This document shows positions 35,599-46,170 of a stretch of 64,000 bases of DNA, in pieces. The DNA is taken from NCBI GenBank assembly GCA_019321725.1, contig CM033106.1:18946551-19010550 (forward strand). Reading direction: 5' to 3'. The DNA is from Paulownia fortunei (Eukaryota; Streptophyta; Magnoliopsida; Lamiales; Paulowniaceae). The stretch's first letter is position 1. Each line of letters opens with the position of its first letter. A program made the position numbers and the translations under genes. The notes under the pieces are model-generated. The model was not told where the DNA came from. It saw nothing but the letters and a program-made list of their open reading frames with translations, and did not search any database.

Positions 35599-36996
35599 TC
35601 TGCCCGTAAACCTTTTACTTGATTTCATTTGATATGAAAATCTTAGGCCACTTAAAATAGAAACTATTCTCAACACCCCTATTGAGAAAAGTGGTTTTTA
35701 CATCCTTTAGCCATATCTTGTAATCACAATATACAGATATAGCCAGCATGATCTGAATAAACTTAACATCAGAGTTGGTAAAAGGTTTTCTTAATTGTTA
35801 ACATTTTGACTTTGAGAGTAACCTTTCACTAGTCATTCTTTTATAGGTCACCACCTACACATGTTCTCCAATTTTATGTTCATAGACCCAATTGCAACTA
35901 ATGGGAACCATTCCCTCTAATGAGCCCACCAAGGGCAATACCTTGTTGAAGTACATGGAGTTCATTTCAGATCACTTGGCCTTTTTCTATCTTCCCAAAT
36001 TGATGTCATACATCATTAATCCTTACTTGGATCAATATTCAAAAACGAGATCCCCCCTGCTGCTCTCTAGCAAGAGGTCCTTATTATAAGAGCAATTTTG
36101 AGATCCTTTCAGATCTTCTTGGAGGTTGTGTACTAGAAGTATAGTAATTTGTTCATGTACCATTATCACTTGTGGAAAAAAATATGGTTCTTGAACTCCT
36201 TCAAGCTCTATGATCTAGCTATTTCTATTAGAAACTTCTTCTTCTCAAGAAGGTGGCATCCCTAGAAAACAAACTCCTTTATTCCTAGAAATCATGGAAA
36301 TAGTATACAGTGGGTTCTTTTGGATACACCCACAAATTTTCATCAGCTAGATTTCACATCCAACTTACCTCCCACTAGCTGCTTTAAGGAAGCAGGACCC
36401 TTTCATACACTTAGGTATATATATAAGGGGTCTTTGCTACATCTTATCTTATATGATGTTTTAGACACTAACTTAAATGATATTATTACTTCATAATAAT
36501 GTCGTTAATTCTAGGGTGAATTTACAAAATGAAAGAGAAAATCCAGTGAAACTCAACATGGATTCATTTAAAGAGAATCTAATTCTTCATTAGATAATAA
36601 AAGAACTTAATGATTTAGTATTCTCTTTATCGATCGCTAGAATGGATTTAATAATTTAGTCAGCTTAATTCTCTACTTTATGTCCAACTCTTTTGACCCT
36701 TCAAAGGACCTAGTGTAATGAAGTAAGAATAGTTTGCTCATGTACTAACACTTAGTGGACTGCATACGTCCGTTTGGAACAAATCTAAGGGGTGGTCTCC
36801 ATTTGTCCCACAAATGGTGACTTGGTCTGCTTTCCCTTTAGACATGATTTACAAGTCGTCACCTTATGTAAGTTCAAGAGGTCAAGCAAATATGTTATCT
36901 TGTGAACTCTTTCTTTGGAGATATGTCCTAATTTGACTTACCACAACTATATACCTTCTTGATTATTTAATTCTATTATTACTTTATTGAATTTGT
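35599..36996 (-). pseudogene. pol: Element D RT N-terminal part and integrase
   Basis: This resumes D with 'gtaaaccttttacttgattt', equivalent to 23430 in B. It contains the RT palm (35600-36000), the linker (36230-36300) and the integrase core and zinc-finger region (36370-36960). The 'ccacaaatggtgacttggtc' block near 36810 is the KSPF region also seen at 13640 and 24760. All frames are broken. It ends at ATTTGT before the LTR that starts at 36997. Confidence 0.7.
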
Positions 36997-37524
36997 TGTT
37001 AGAGTAGTGTCCAATGCGCTAGTTAGATTGGGTGTCTATTATACTCTTGTATTTGTAAAATGATCTTTTCCAAATCATATTAATAAAATAGGTATTTTCT
37101 TTATCTTTACCAAATTTAGGTACGAGGCATGATTGCACATTTGGTGGTGATCATAGAACATACATCTATGGCTTTGGTCTTAAATTATCGAGTTGAGGGC
37201 TTTTTTAGACAGGACATGGAATAGCCTAATAGACTCTTGCATACTATGCATACTTATATGAGCAGGATGTATCGCTCCATGAATATTGGTGTAGTGATAC
37301 TGTGTATGTATGTGGGTACTTGTTAGAGAACAAGTAGCCTGCTGTAAATTCTTAGTTGGAGATGTCTGTCAAAATAAGAATTTTCATGTTATGATAGTAC
37401 ATGCTTAGTCTTTAGACTTGAGGCACCATAGTAGCCTTGTACATGTCATGTTTCATCTTGATGTATTTTTTGATTGCTTGACAATCTCAAAGGGAATACG
37501 TTGGATGTTGCATTGGGGTGTATG
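36997..37524 (+). mobile_element. 5' part of a plus-strand copia LTR, split by element E
   Basis: It starts TGTTAGAGTAGTGTCC and parallels the first 530 bases of the LTR at 33396. It is cut at 37524, where a second LTR start (TGTTGCAGTAG) begins. Its 3' part is probably the piece at about 42709-43202, which ends GTGAACCCAACA. ATTTG occurs at 36991-36995 and at 43204-43208, one base outside each end, consistent with one LTR inserted into D and later split by E. Confidence 0.7.
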
Positions 37525-39614
37525 TGTTGCAGTAGTATGTGATGAACTAATTGATTTGGCCATTCTTTATCTTAAGTTTCTCATAAGAATTAGATAAACT
37601 CCTTAGATCACACATAGCTACAGGACGTGGTCGCGCATATGATGGCGATCATAGAATATGCCTCTAATGTTGCGATCTTAAAATGGTCCAAGTCAAGGAT
37701 CAACGAGATGGGACATCATTAATCCCATTGAGACTTATGCATATGATGCGGGCTCGAAAGCAGGATGTCTCGTTCTATGGGCATTGGTGTAGAGACACTA
37801 GTCCATGTATTCGGGTGTTTATTGTGGAACAAGTACACTGTACTACCCCACCTAAAAACTTCCAATTGGAAATATTCTATTGTCAAATTAGAATTTTCTC
37901 ATTACGATAGTGCAAGAATTAGTCATTGAACTTGAGGCACCATGGTAACCTTGTGCATGACATGTTACACATTGATGTATTTCTCAATTGTATGAAAATC
38001 ACAAAGGGTAGTGTAACATCTTTATGTATGGAGATTAATAAGTGGTCAACAAAGGATTCGTCACCTATCTAGATAAATAGGTGAATCTCCTATGTGTTCT
38101 ACTGTACTTGACTCTAAAATCCTTGGCCAAGGTTGGATGGAAATTAGACGTGGGGTTTTCTAATTGTTCATCATTGAGTCAAACTACTAGGAATGGAAAA
38201 ATAGTTATTGAACTAATGGTGTTTCGGCTAAACATCCATGCCATAGGTTCAATCAGGAGATTAGATGATGGAAGGACCGTATTTGCATGATATTCGTGAT
38301 TAGAATAGATTCGCACATTCACCTGAGACTAGGAGCCATGATGCATTGTTAGGTGCTTCTCTTGATTTGTGGTTCTTAGGATTAATGGGTTGATTCTAAG
38401 AGAATTAATTAATTGGATTAATTAATTAGAATAATTAATTATTCAACTAAGTCACAAGAGTTGTGAGCCCATGGCTAGCTTAGAGTGAACCTAAGGGGTC
38501 ACACACAAAACTTGGACAAATTCATTTTTAGCCTAAAAATTAATCCAAGTGTTGGATTAATTAATTAATGGATCTTAGATTAATTCAAGTGTGGAATTAA
38601 TTTAATTAATTGATTGGACCTAATTAGATTAGGAAGCCCAATTGAAACATTTAGTTAATTGATTGGATTAATTAATTAAGATGGACCTAATTAATTAGAT
38701 AAATTAATTTAATTGATTGGATCAATTAAACTATGGCCTAATTGATTAATTAGGCCTAGGCTAATTAGGAGTGGGTTTATAGGAAGCCCATTAGAAAATT
38801 AGATTGGGAATCTAATTCCTAAAGGAAGTTAGATTGAGAATTCAAATCCTAAGAGGTAATAAAGAAAAAAGAAAGTCCTTATGAGATAAAGAAGCTTCCT
38901 AAAAGAGTTGCACTGAGAAAGAAAGAAGAGTCCTACATGGAAAGCACTTGTAGTAGCCTTTATTTGCAAACTTCATGGACATTTTAAGGGGGGATTTTAA
39001 TGCTGGTTTTTGCTGAAAAAAAGGGTGTAAAAACAGCCCCTCTCTCTTGAAGAAAAATAGTTTTCTTCATCTCCAAAATTCATCCCTTCTTTCCTTTTCA
39101 ATCTTCAAAAGTTCGCCAACTTTTTACCTAATTTGATTCTGAATTCAATTGTTGAATTAAGAATTAAATTAAACACCTAAAATACTAATTGCTAGTGTGT
39201 TATTTTTACAAAAAAACTCGTTCTAGGATAGAATTATCGAATCAAAAACTACTAGCATAGGATTCGGTTGCGAGTAGGCATCCAAGATGTGGATACCATT
39301 AGAGGGATAACATTTGGGATCCTAGAAGCAAATCAATTTTCAATCAAAGGAGTTTGAATTGAAGAACTTGGAGATTCATTCATATTGGGATAATGATTTG
39401 AATCATTTCAATCCCTATATCAACCGGAGTGCAAATTAAGTTAAGGATTTCTGAAATCTTCTTACTTTAAGTATTAGAAAACGCACAACTGAGTAAATGC
39501 GAAAGGGTTCCGGGATTCATTTTTAATTACATGTGATGTAATGTTTGTTTCTTTTTCAAAAAAAAAAAATTAATTTTGCTACATTATGTTTCCCAATATC
39601 GCGTGAACCCAACA
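37525..39614 (+). repeat. Element E 5' LTR
   Basis: 2090 bases, from TGTTGCAGTAGTATG to GTGAACCCAACA. It is most similar to the solo LTR at 10066-12195: the blocks 'gatgaataatgagtggtcaac', 'gcatccaag.tgtggatacc' and 'gggttccgggattcattt' are shared. The end is followed at once by a primer-binding site, which fixes the orientation and boundary. Confidence 0.88.
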
Positions 39615-39615
39615 G

Positions 39616-39628
39616 TAGTATTAGAGCC
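39616..39628 (+). other. Primer-binding site of element E
   Basis: TAGTATTAGAGCC matches the initiator tRNA-Met site TGGTATCAGAGCC at 11 of 13 positions; both differences are transitions (G to A, C to T). One base separates it from the LTR end. Confidence 0.85.
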
Positions 39629-41770
39629 AAGGTTCGTGTGTTTTTAATACTTTTCAATTATGTTTATTTAATATATGTGATAAATTAAATAGTTATATGT
39701 GTGAATGATTTTAAATCAATTAATTTCTTCATTTGGGATTAATAATATTAATCGTTTTGAATGTTAAAACATTTTAGGAAACAAGATGAATTAAGAAATT
39801 GGATTTCTAGATTCAAGAATTTCAAGATTTGTGAAATCTTGAATTTCTTGAAATGTGAAAAGAAATAAAAAATCAAAAAGGTTGATTTCTTGATCAAGAA
39901 AATTAGTTTTTTATCAAGTTTTCAATATTTCTTGATGAGATCAAGAAATTACGAATTTCTGATGAGATCAAGAAACTAAGAAATCAAGATTTTGTGAAAA
40001 CCTTGAATTCTTGGACAAAAAAAATGGGCGGCCGACCACCCGACGTGCGAGCACCAAGTTGCTAGTTGGCACCCAACGTGTGGACTGCCGACCACCCAAC
40101 GTGCGATGTCAGGTGGGACACTAGCCACCCGACGTGTAGGTGTCGGATTGTTTGTTGGTGCCTGACGTATAGGCTGCAGACCACCCAAAGTTTGACATCG
40201 GGTGGGCTGCCGACCACTCGAAGTACGAGTGCCCGATCGCTAGTCGGCACTCGACGTGCGGACACTAGGTCACCTATCGGCACCTAACATATGGGCTACC
40301 AACCACTGGACATGTGATGTAGGGTGGGCTTCTAGCCACCCGACATGCAGGTGCCGGGTCTCTATTCAGCACCCGACATGCAGGCATTGGGTTGCCAACA
40401 GGTACCCAATGTACAGACACCCATTCACCCGACAGGTGGTCGGCCCAGCCACTCGACATGCAGCAACCTTGTTGAGTTGATGTCCTGTCCTGTCTCATTA
40501 CGTAATTATTACATGAAGTTTATGATTTTTTATTTTAAAATTAAATATTAATTTTAATTTTTGAAAAAATATTTTTCATTAAAATCCCAAATTTGAAAGA
40601 AATTGCACATATTGTAATCAATAAATTTATATACTTTTATTATCATGTGATGATTTATGTTAAGCATGCTAGTTGGATGATTATGGAGCCTAGGCCAATG
40701 TGATTGATTTAATTTTATGCATAATTGGCTATTTTTGAGTTTTAATTAAAATGAGGTCTGCAAGTCTCACCTTTCTCCCTTCTATGTACCTCCCATTAGA
40801 ATTGTTCCAAGGTTTCTTGCAGTTTTAGCAAATGTAATGATAGTAGAATTAGGTGGTGAGGTTAATCTTTTTGTAATTTGGCGGATATTACAAGAAGATT
40901 GAATGAAGATGGAGGAAAAATGAGGAATCAAGGCCCATGAATGTATGTGATGCATTTATGTAATAGATAGGTCTATTTGTATTTTAATTATCACCCTTAG
41001 ATTGACTTTGATCCAATTTGGCTCGAGTGGATCACATAAGATTAAAAGCTCATGTTCATCTATTTATTTTAGTATGTATGTGATATATGCTGTATTTATT
41101 TAATGCTTCCTTATGATATATGCTTGCCATCATTAGGATAGTGAACATTAAATAAACAAGAAAAGAAAACAATGAGATCTTGTATAATAAATCTAGTATG
41201 ATCCTTACTTGAAAAAGTTTCAAGTTCAGAACCTTTATTAGTTCGATATCAAGAGTGAATGGGCAATATTAGGTATGACCCAATCGTCCATGTATTCCAT
41301 CAAAAGTAGTGGCATACAGATACACTACCATATTTAGTCCATTGGCCATGAGTCCTAGGATGTGCTAAGTGTTGGCAAGTTGTGACCACAACTAAGCATT
41401 GAGATGCTCATGGGGTAGACTCGTCTTTATCATTGGCCATGAGTCATGGGACGTTTAGATGCTCCATCTACATGGATGTTTGATGGGTAATGTTTGACAC
41501 TTAGTACCATATGGGCTCATAAAATTGGGGTGTATGGAAGAGGTGAGGCAAAATAGCTTGAGGGTTGCATGGGGATGCAATTGTTAATTTTGTTAGCTAC
41601 CATTTAGTTTTATCATACGAGCTCATAAAATTATGGTGTATGGCAAGGCTAGTTGGACCTCAAGCCCACTAGGAAATTGGATTTTCCGAATTTCTATCTA
41701 GAAGGTGATAGGATTTGAATAAAATAGTGGTAGAAATTTATGATTAAAGACCATATCATAAATAGATATT
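39629..41770 (+). other. Element E 5' leader
   Basis: About 2.1 kb of untranslated sequence. 39740-40020 is AT-rich with many repeats of the words 'tcaagaaatt' and 'gatttcttga'. 40025-40475 is the GC-rich tandem repeat described separately. 40970-41760 is shared with the leaders of B and F ('acccttagattgac', 'gctcgagtggatca', 'ccatgagtcctagga', 'gatgtttgatgggtaatg'). The leader ends near 'ggtgataggatttgaataaaatagtgg', and the gag start that should follow is missing. Confidence 0.75.
40025..40475. repeat. GC-rich degenerate tandem repeat in element E leader
   Basis: About 450 bases rich in G and C, in strong contrast with both flanks. Diverged copies of a phrase like GCCGACCACCCGACGTGCGA recur at roughly 33-56 base spacing (around 40031, 40087, 40123, 40177, 40208, 40296, 40334, 40370), with a longer period near 88-90 bases. 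Related words are GGCACCCGACGTG, GTCGGGTGG and AGCCACCC. All six frames are partly open only because stops are rare in GC-rich sequence; the overlapping frames on both strands are not treated as genes. Confidence 0.85.
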
Positions 41771-42708
41771 AATTAAATGAATGCTTAAATTTCTACCTCG
41801 CATAAGATAATGGTTATCACTAGTAATTCCATATATGATAATTAAGACAAACAAAAAAGTTACCGGCTCAATATAGATGTTTGTCACTATTGTGGAAATT
41901 TAGGGCATAGAAAGAGGAAACACAAGTATTAACTTGCTTAGTAGGTTCTAATTCAAGTTTATACTTTGTTGATATCAACCATTAAGGTTGATAAATTTTT
42001 TCTTCGATATTGGATATCGAATATGATCTCATCTTTGCAAAGGGTTGCAATGGATGATAAAAAAATGGAGACTAAGATAAAGGATGATCCTTAAGCTTGA
42101 GAATAAAGTAAGCGTTGCTTTATTGGCTATAGGAATGATCTACTTAACTCTGGATGGAATTAGGATAGTATTAGTTATTTGTTTTTACTACATTAACAAA
42201 TGAACTATATAATCCCAACATTCTATGCTACATAATCAATAAAGTAATATAAGAATTAGATAATCAAAACAGTGCATACTTATAGTAAGCTGGATTAGGT
42301 CATATCTCTAAAGAAGGAGTCACAAGATGGTACATTTGCTTGGCCTTTTAGACTTGCATAAGGTGCTAACTTGTAAATCTTATCTTAAGAAATAACATGA
42401 CCAAATCACCATTTGTGGAACAAATGGATTAGACCATGCCTTTGGGTGTGATCTAAAGGGACGTAAGCAGTCCACTAAGTGTTAGTGCACAAGTGAACTA
42501 TTCTTACTTCAATATTCTAAGACCCTTTGAAGGGTTCAAAGAACTTAGACATGAAATAGAGAATTAAATTGACCAAAATAATAAATCCATCAATGTGATC
42601 GAGGAAGAGAATACTATGGTAGCAAGTTCTTGATTATCTAACGGAGAATTAGATTCTCACTTTAAGTGAATCCAAGTTGAGTTTCACCTATTTTCTCATT
42701 TATTTTGG
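41771..42708 (+). pseudogene. Element E gag-pol remnant (zinc knuckle, protease, integrase)
   Basis: Most of gag is deleted. The zinc knuckle survives at 41882-41923 as CHYCGNLGHRKRKH, a CxxCx4H pattern whose last Cys is His. Protease remains follow (41960-42170), then integrase zinc-finger and core remains (42290-42700), recognised by similarity to F (54890-55260) and by 'tggatt.gaccatgcctttg...gatctaaaggg' and 'cagtccactaagtgttagtg'. There are no long open frames. The sequence breaks off inside the integrase. Confidence 0.75.
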
Positions 42709-43202
42709 CCCCTAGCATTTATATACAAGGGCCAAAGATTTGAGAGGTTTACTCTCCAATTTTCGGCCATCACCCCAAAAGAAAAAAAAATAATTTTCTT
42801 CTCCATCTTCTTTCACCAACATAAAAAGAATTTCATCTTTTGATCACAAGTACTTAATTCATTTATGACAATATATTAAGAATTAATACTCACTGTACAC
42901 ACTACAAAAACTAGGTTAGGAAAAGAATCAGAATTACTAGCGGAATTTTGATTTTGTGTTCTTGCTCAAAATATAGACTGATTCAAAAAGGGGCTAGCAA
43001 TTGATTAATTCAAACCCTACAATAGTCAGAGTGCATCAAAGGTATAAATTGAATTCTTTTATGATTATGCCTAAAAACCAATTGGAATGCAAAATTGATA
43101 AAATCACATCGAACCTAGGGTGTTGTTATAATTGTTACAACATGTATTAATTAAAAAAATTATTTTTCTACTGTGCACACCCGTAGTTAAGTGAACCCAA
43201 CA
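42709..43202 (+). mobile_element. 3' part of a plus-strand copia LTR
   Basis: This is LTR sequence resembling the reverse complement of the D LTR ('atttatatacaagggccaaag', 'atcttttgatcacaagta', 'aattaagaatt'-type blocks) and ending AGTGAACCCAACA at 43202. No primer site follows; instead D protease sequence resumes. It most likely belongs with 36997-37524. The junction with E at about 42708 has no visible duplication, so a deletion is likely. Confidence 0.65.
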
Positions 43203-43450
43203 TATTTGGCATGGAATTTGGGATTGTATTGGTAAATGTAGCAAATACAAATAAATATTAGTATCCTAATTCCATCTAGAGCTAAGTGGATCATTCCTAT
43301 AGCAAATAAAGCAATGCTTGCCTTATTCTCAAGCTTAAGAATCATCATTTATCTTAGTCTCCATTTTCTTGTCATTCTCTACCATTGTAGAGATGAGATC
43401 ATATTCAATATCCAATACCCAAGAAAAATAATCAACCTTAATGATTGATT
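43203..43450 (-). pseudogene. pol: Element D protease remnant
   Basis: The minus strand is parallel to 13870-14180 of A and 25010-25310 of B, for example 'tctccattttcttgtcattctct' and 'caatatccaatacccaagaa'. It continues D from 36996 after the inserted LTR and E. Its right limit, near 43450, is where Athila-like sequence starts. Gag, leader and the 5' LTR of D are not found. Confidence 0.7.
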
Positions 43451-44430
43451 TCATTCAAGTAATGGATTATTGCAATCTTGGAGGTAACCCTACTTACAAA
43501 AAGATTGCTTCATTGAGATTTGATGTTTTAGATAGGCCTTCCACCACTCGACGAAGGCCCTCCATTGAGGAGCCCCCTACTCTTGAACTTAGACCACTTC
43601 TATCTCATTTAAAGTATGCTTATCTTGATGATGCAAATTCTTTATCGGTAATCATTTTTTCTTCTTTAATTGGTGAGATAGAGGATAAGCTCCTAAGAAT
43701 CTTTAGAGAACACAAAAAAGGCCTTTGATAAGATAGCTAATGTAAAAGGGATTTACCACTCCATTTGTACACATAAGATCCTATTGGAGAATAGCTACAA
43801 GCACTTGGTGCAGCCATAATGAAGATTAAATCCAATGATGTAAGAGGTGGCCAAGGCCAAAACTATTAAACTTCTTAATGCAGATATTATTTATCCCATC
43901 CCCGATAGTAAGTGGGTGAGCCTCATACAGTATGTGCTAAAGAAAGGAGGTATGGTAGTTGTTAAAAATGATCATAATAAATTAATACCTAATAGGACAG
44001 TCATAGGGTGGAGTGTATGCACGAACCTATAGAAAATTAAATGATGCTACTCATAAAGACCATTTTTCCCTTCCCTTTGTTGATTAAATATTGGAGAGAC
44101 TCAACAAGATTTGAGTTTAATTATTTTCTTGATAAGTATTTGGGTTATAACCAAATAGCAATAGCTCTCGAGAATCAAGAGAAAACCACTTTTACTTGTC
44201 CTTATGGCACATTTTGCATTTAGGATAATTCCATTTAGTGTATGCAATACACCCGGTACTTTTCAAATATGCATGATTTTTCAATGGTTGGATCATCATT
44301 TGATGTATGCTTAGCTAATCTTGATTTGGTGTAGACGAGATGTGAAGAGAAAATTTTTGTGTTGAATTGGGAAAAATGTCATTTTATGGTGCAAAAGGAG
44401 ATAATCTTGGCCACAAAATCTCATAAAAGA
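43450..44430 (+). pseudogene. pol: Athila-like reverse transcriptase, active site deleted
   Basis: The frame 43441-43728 includes RPSIEEPPTLELRPLLSHLK and YAYLDDANSLSVIIFSSLIG. Then come KAKTIKLLNADIIYPIPDSK and WVSLIQYVLKKGGMVVVKND (43847-44032) and YLGYNQIAIALENQEKTTFT CPYG (44041-44223) in successive frames. After 'FQICM' the sequence jumps to SMVGSSFDVCLANLDLV. The intervening segment of about 17 residues, which in this family carries the catalytic FMDD, is gone. At least four frame changes and several stops confirm a dead gene. The segment is short for a complete RT because of the deletion. Confidence 0.88.
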
Positions 44431-44960
44431 GGATTGAAGTAGATTGAGCCAAGGTGAAAGTAATTGATAAATTACCTTCACCAACATCAGTGAAAGGAGT
44501 AAGGAGTTTCCTAGGACATGCCCGATTCTATCATCAATTCATTAAGGATTTTTCTCAAATAGCTAAGCCTGTTTTTAATCTTTTAGTTAAGGATACACCA
44601 TTTAATCTTTTAGTTTAGCCATTGGTGTAGTCCTTGGGTAATGGAAAAAAAGGTATTTCAAATCATTTACAATACTAGTTGTACTTTGAATGAAGCAAAA
44701 CAATATTATGCTACCACTGAAAAAAGACCTACAAGCAGCAATATTTGCATTCGATAAGTTCCATTTATACCTTGTCATGGCCAAAGTAATTATGTACACG
44801 GGTTATTCTACAGTTAAGTATCTCTTTACTAAGAAAAGTGCGAAATCAACAATGATTAGATGGATTCTTTTGTTATAAGAATTTGATCTTGAGATTAGAG
44901 ATAAGAAAGGGGTTGAAAATGTGGTTGTGGATTAGTTGTCTAGGATAGAGAGTCATACCT
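44431..44960 (+). pseudogene. pol: Athila-like RNase H
   Basis: After the RT come remains of VKGVRSFLGHARFYHQFIKD (about 44488-44547) and then the RNase H region, ending with FDLEIRDKKGVENVVVD (44880-44935), which parallels the conserved 'FDLEIRDKKGTENQVADHLS' stretch. The frame is interrupted several times (for example 'ttttagtttagcc' near 44610). Confidence 0.8.
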
Positions 44961-46170
44961 TTGAGCATGTTGATGATATCCCTATTAATGAGGAGTTAAA
45001 AGTTTATATGCTATTGCATCACCTTCATGGTTTTCTCATTTTGCTAATTACATTGTGACAAGAGTTCTACCCCCTAATCTTTCTTTTCCTCAAAGGAAAA
45101 AAAATCTGATGTCAAGCATTATTTGTGGAGGAACCTTTTTTGTTCAAAATATGTGCAAACATTGTTAGAAAGTACGTGCCTGAAGAAAAGATCACTCCAT
45201 TTTGTACCATTGTTAGATCTGGAGATAAGTGGCTATTTTAGCCCTATAAAAAACATCGACAAAAGTACTCCAACCTAGATTTTATTGGCCTGCCTTATTT
45301 AAAGATGCATATTCTTATGTTGTTTAATGTGATCGATGCTAAAGAACAAGAAACATTTCTAGAAAGCATGAATTGCCATTGAACAACATACTTGAATGTG
45401 AATTATTTGATATTTAGGGTATTGATTTCATAGGGCCATTTTCTAGTTTTTGCTCTATTAGATACATACTTGTTAGTTTATTTTGTGTCTAAGTGGATCG
45501 AGGCGAAAGCATTATGGACCAATAATGTTAGGGGGTTGTTAAATTCTTGAAAAAATATATATTCATTAGATTTAGCACCCCAGGGGCTACCATTAATGAT
45601 GGTGGTATACTTTTTTACAATAAAAATTTAGAAAACCTTTTACAAAAATATGGTGTGACACACAATATTGCTACCCCTGCCACCCCAAACAACTAGATAA
45701 GTAAAAGTATCTAACATGGAATTGGAAAGAATCTTGGAGGAAACAGTGAGATTGTTTAGGAAAGATTGGTCACTGCGACTTGAGATGCTTTATAGGCTTA
45801 TACGATTGCACATAAAACACCTAATAACATGCCTCCATATAGGTTGGATTTTTGGTAAAGCATGTTATCTACCTGTTGAGCTTCAACATCGTGCTTATTA
45901 TGCTATTAAATTCCTAAACTATGATATGCAAGTTGCAAGACAAAACATGTTGCAATTGAATGTAATGGAAGAGTTTTGAAGCCAAGCATATGAGAATGCC
46001 AAACTCTAAAAAGAAAGGACCAAACAATGGCATTATAAATGCATTGCAAAAATAGAGTTTGCTGAGGGAGATTTTGTGCATTTGTACAACTCAATGTTAA
46101 GAATTTCTAAAGGGCAAGTTGAAATTAAGATGGTTGGGCCCTTTCATGGTGAGAAAAGGATTCCCTTTTG
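44961..46170 (+). pseudogene. pol: Athila-like integrase
   Basis: Remains of the integrase in order: the region before the zinc finger (45040-45180), the zinc-finger/linker part with RFYWPALFKDAYSYV (45270-45320), the core with GIDFIGPFSS (45420-45450, first catalytic Asp) and ATINDGG (45590-45610, second Asp), and the C-terminal part with THKTPNNMPPYRL-like sequence (45805-45850) and GRVLKPS (45965-45985). The frames are broken by many stops. The 87-codon frame at 45716-45979 is out of phase with the protein and is not coding. Confidence 0.8.

Larger units (their letters stand above)
37525..42708 (+). mobile_element. Ty1/copia element E, 3' truncated
   Basis: A plus-strand element with a 5' LTR (37525-39614), a primer site, a long leader with a GC-rich tandem repeat, a gag reduced to its zinc knuckle, and protease and integrase remains. 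It stops in the integrase at about 42708, where LTR sequence of another copy begins. RT, RNase H and the 3' LTR are missing. It inserted into the LTR that starts at 36997. Confidence 0.82.

Noticed and set aside
40025..40475. CRISPR-like array
   Set aside because: The repeats are imperfect, of uneven spacing and without unique spacers of constant length, and the context is a plant retrotransposon leader.
39976..40551. Several overlapping open frames of 68-74 codons on both strands
   Set aside because: They coincide with the GC-rich tandem repeat. Stops are rare there by composition, and the frames overlap on both strands with repetitive Cys/Pro/Thr-rich products.
45716..45979. 87-codon frame in the Athila-like integrase region
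   Set aside because: It reads a different frame from the integrase remains over most of its length; it is a by-product of a broken gene.
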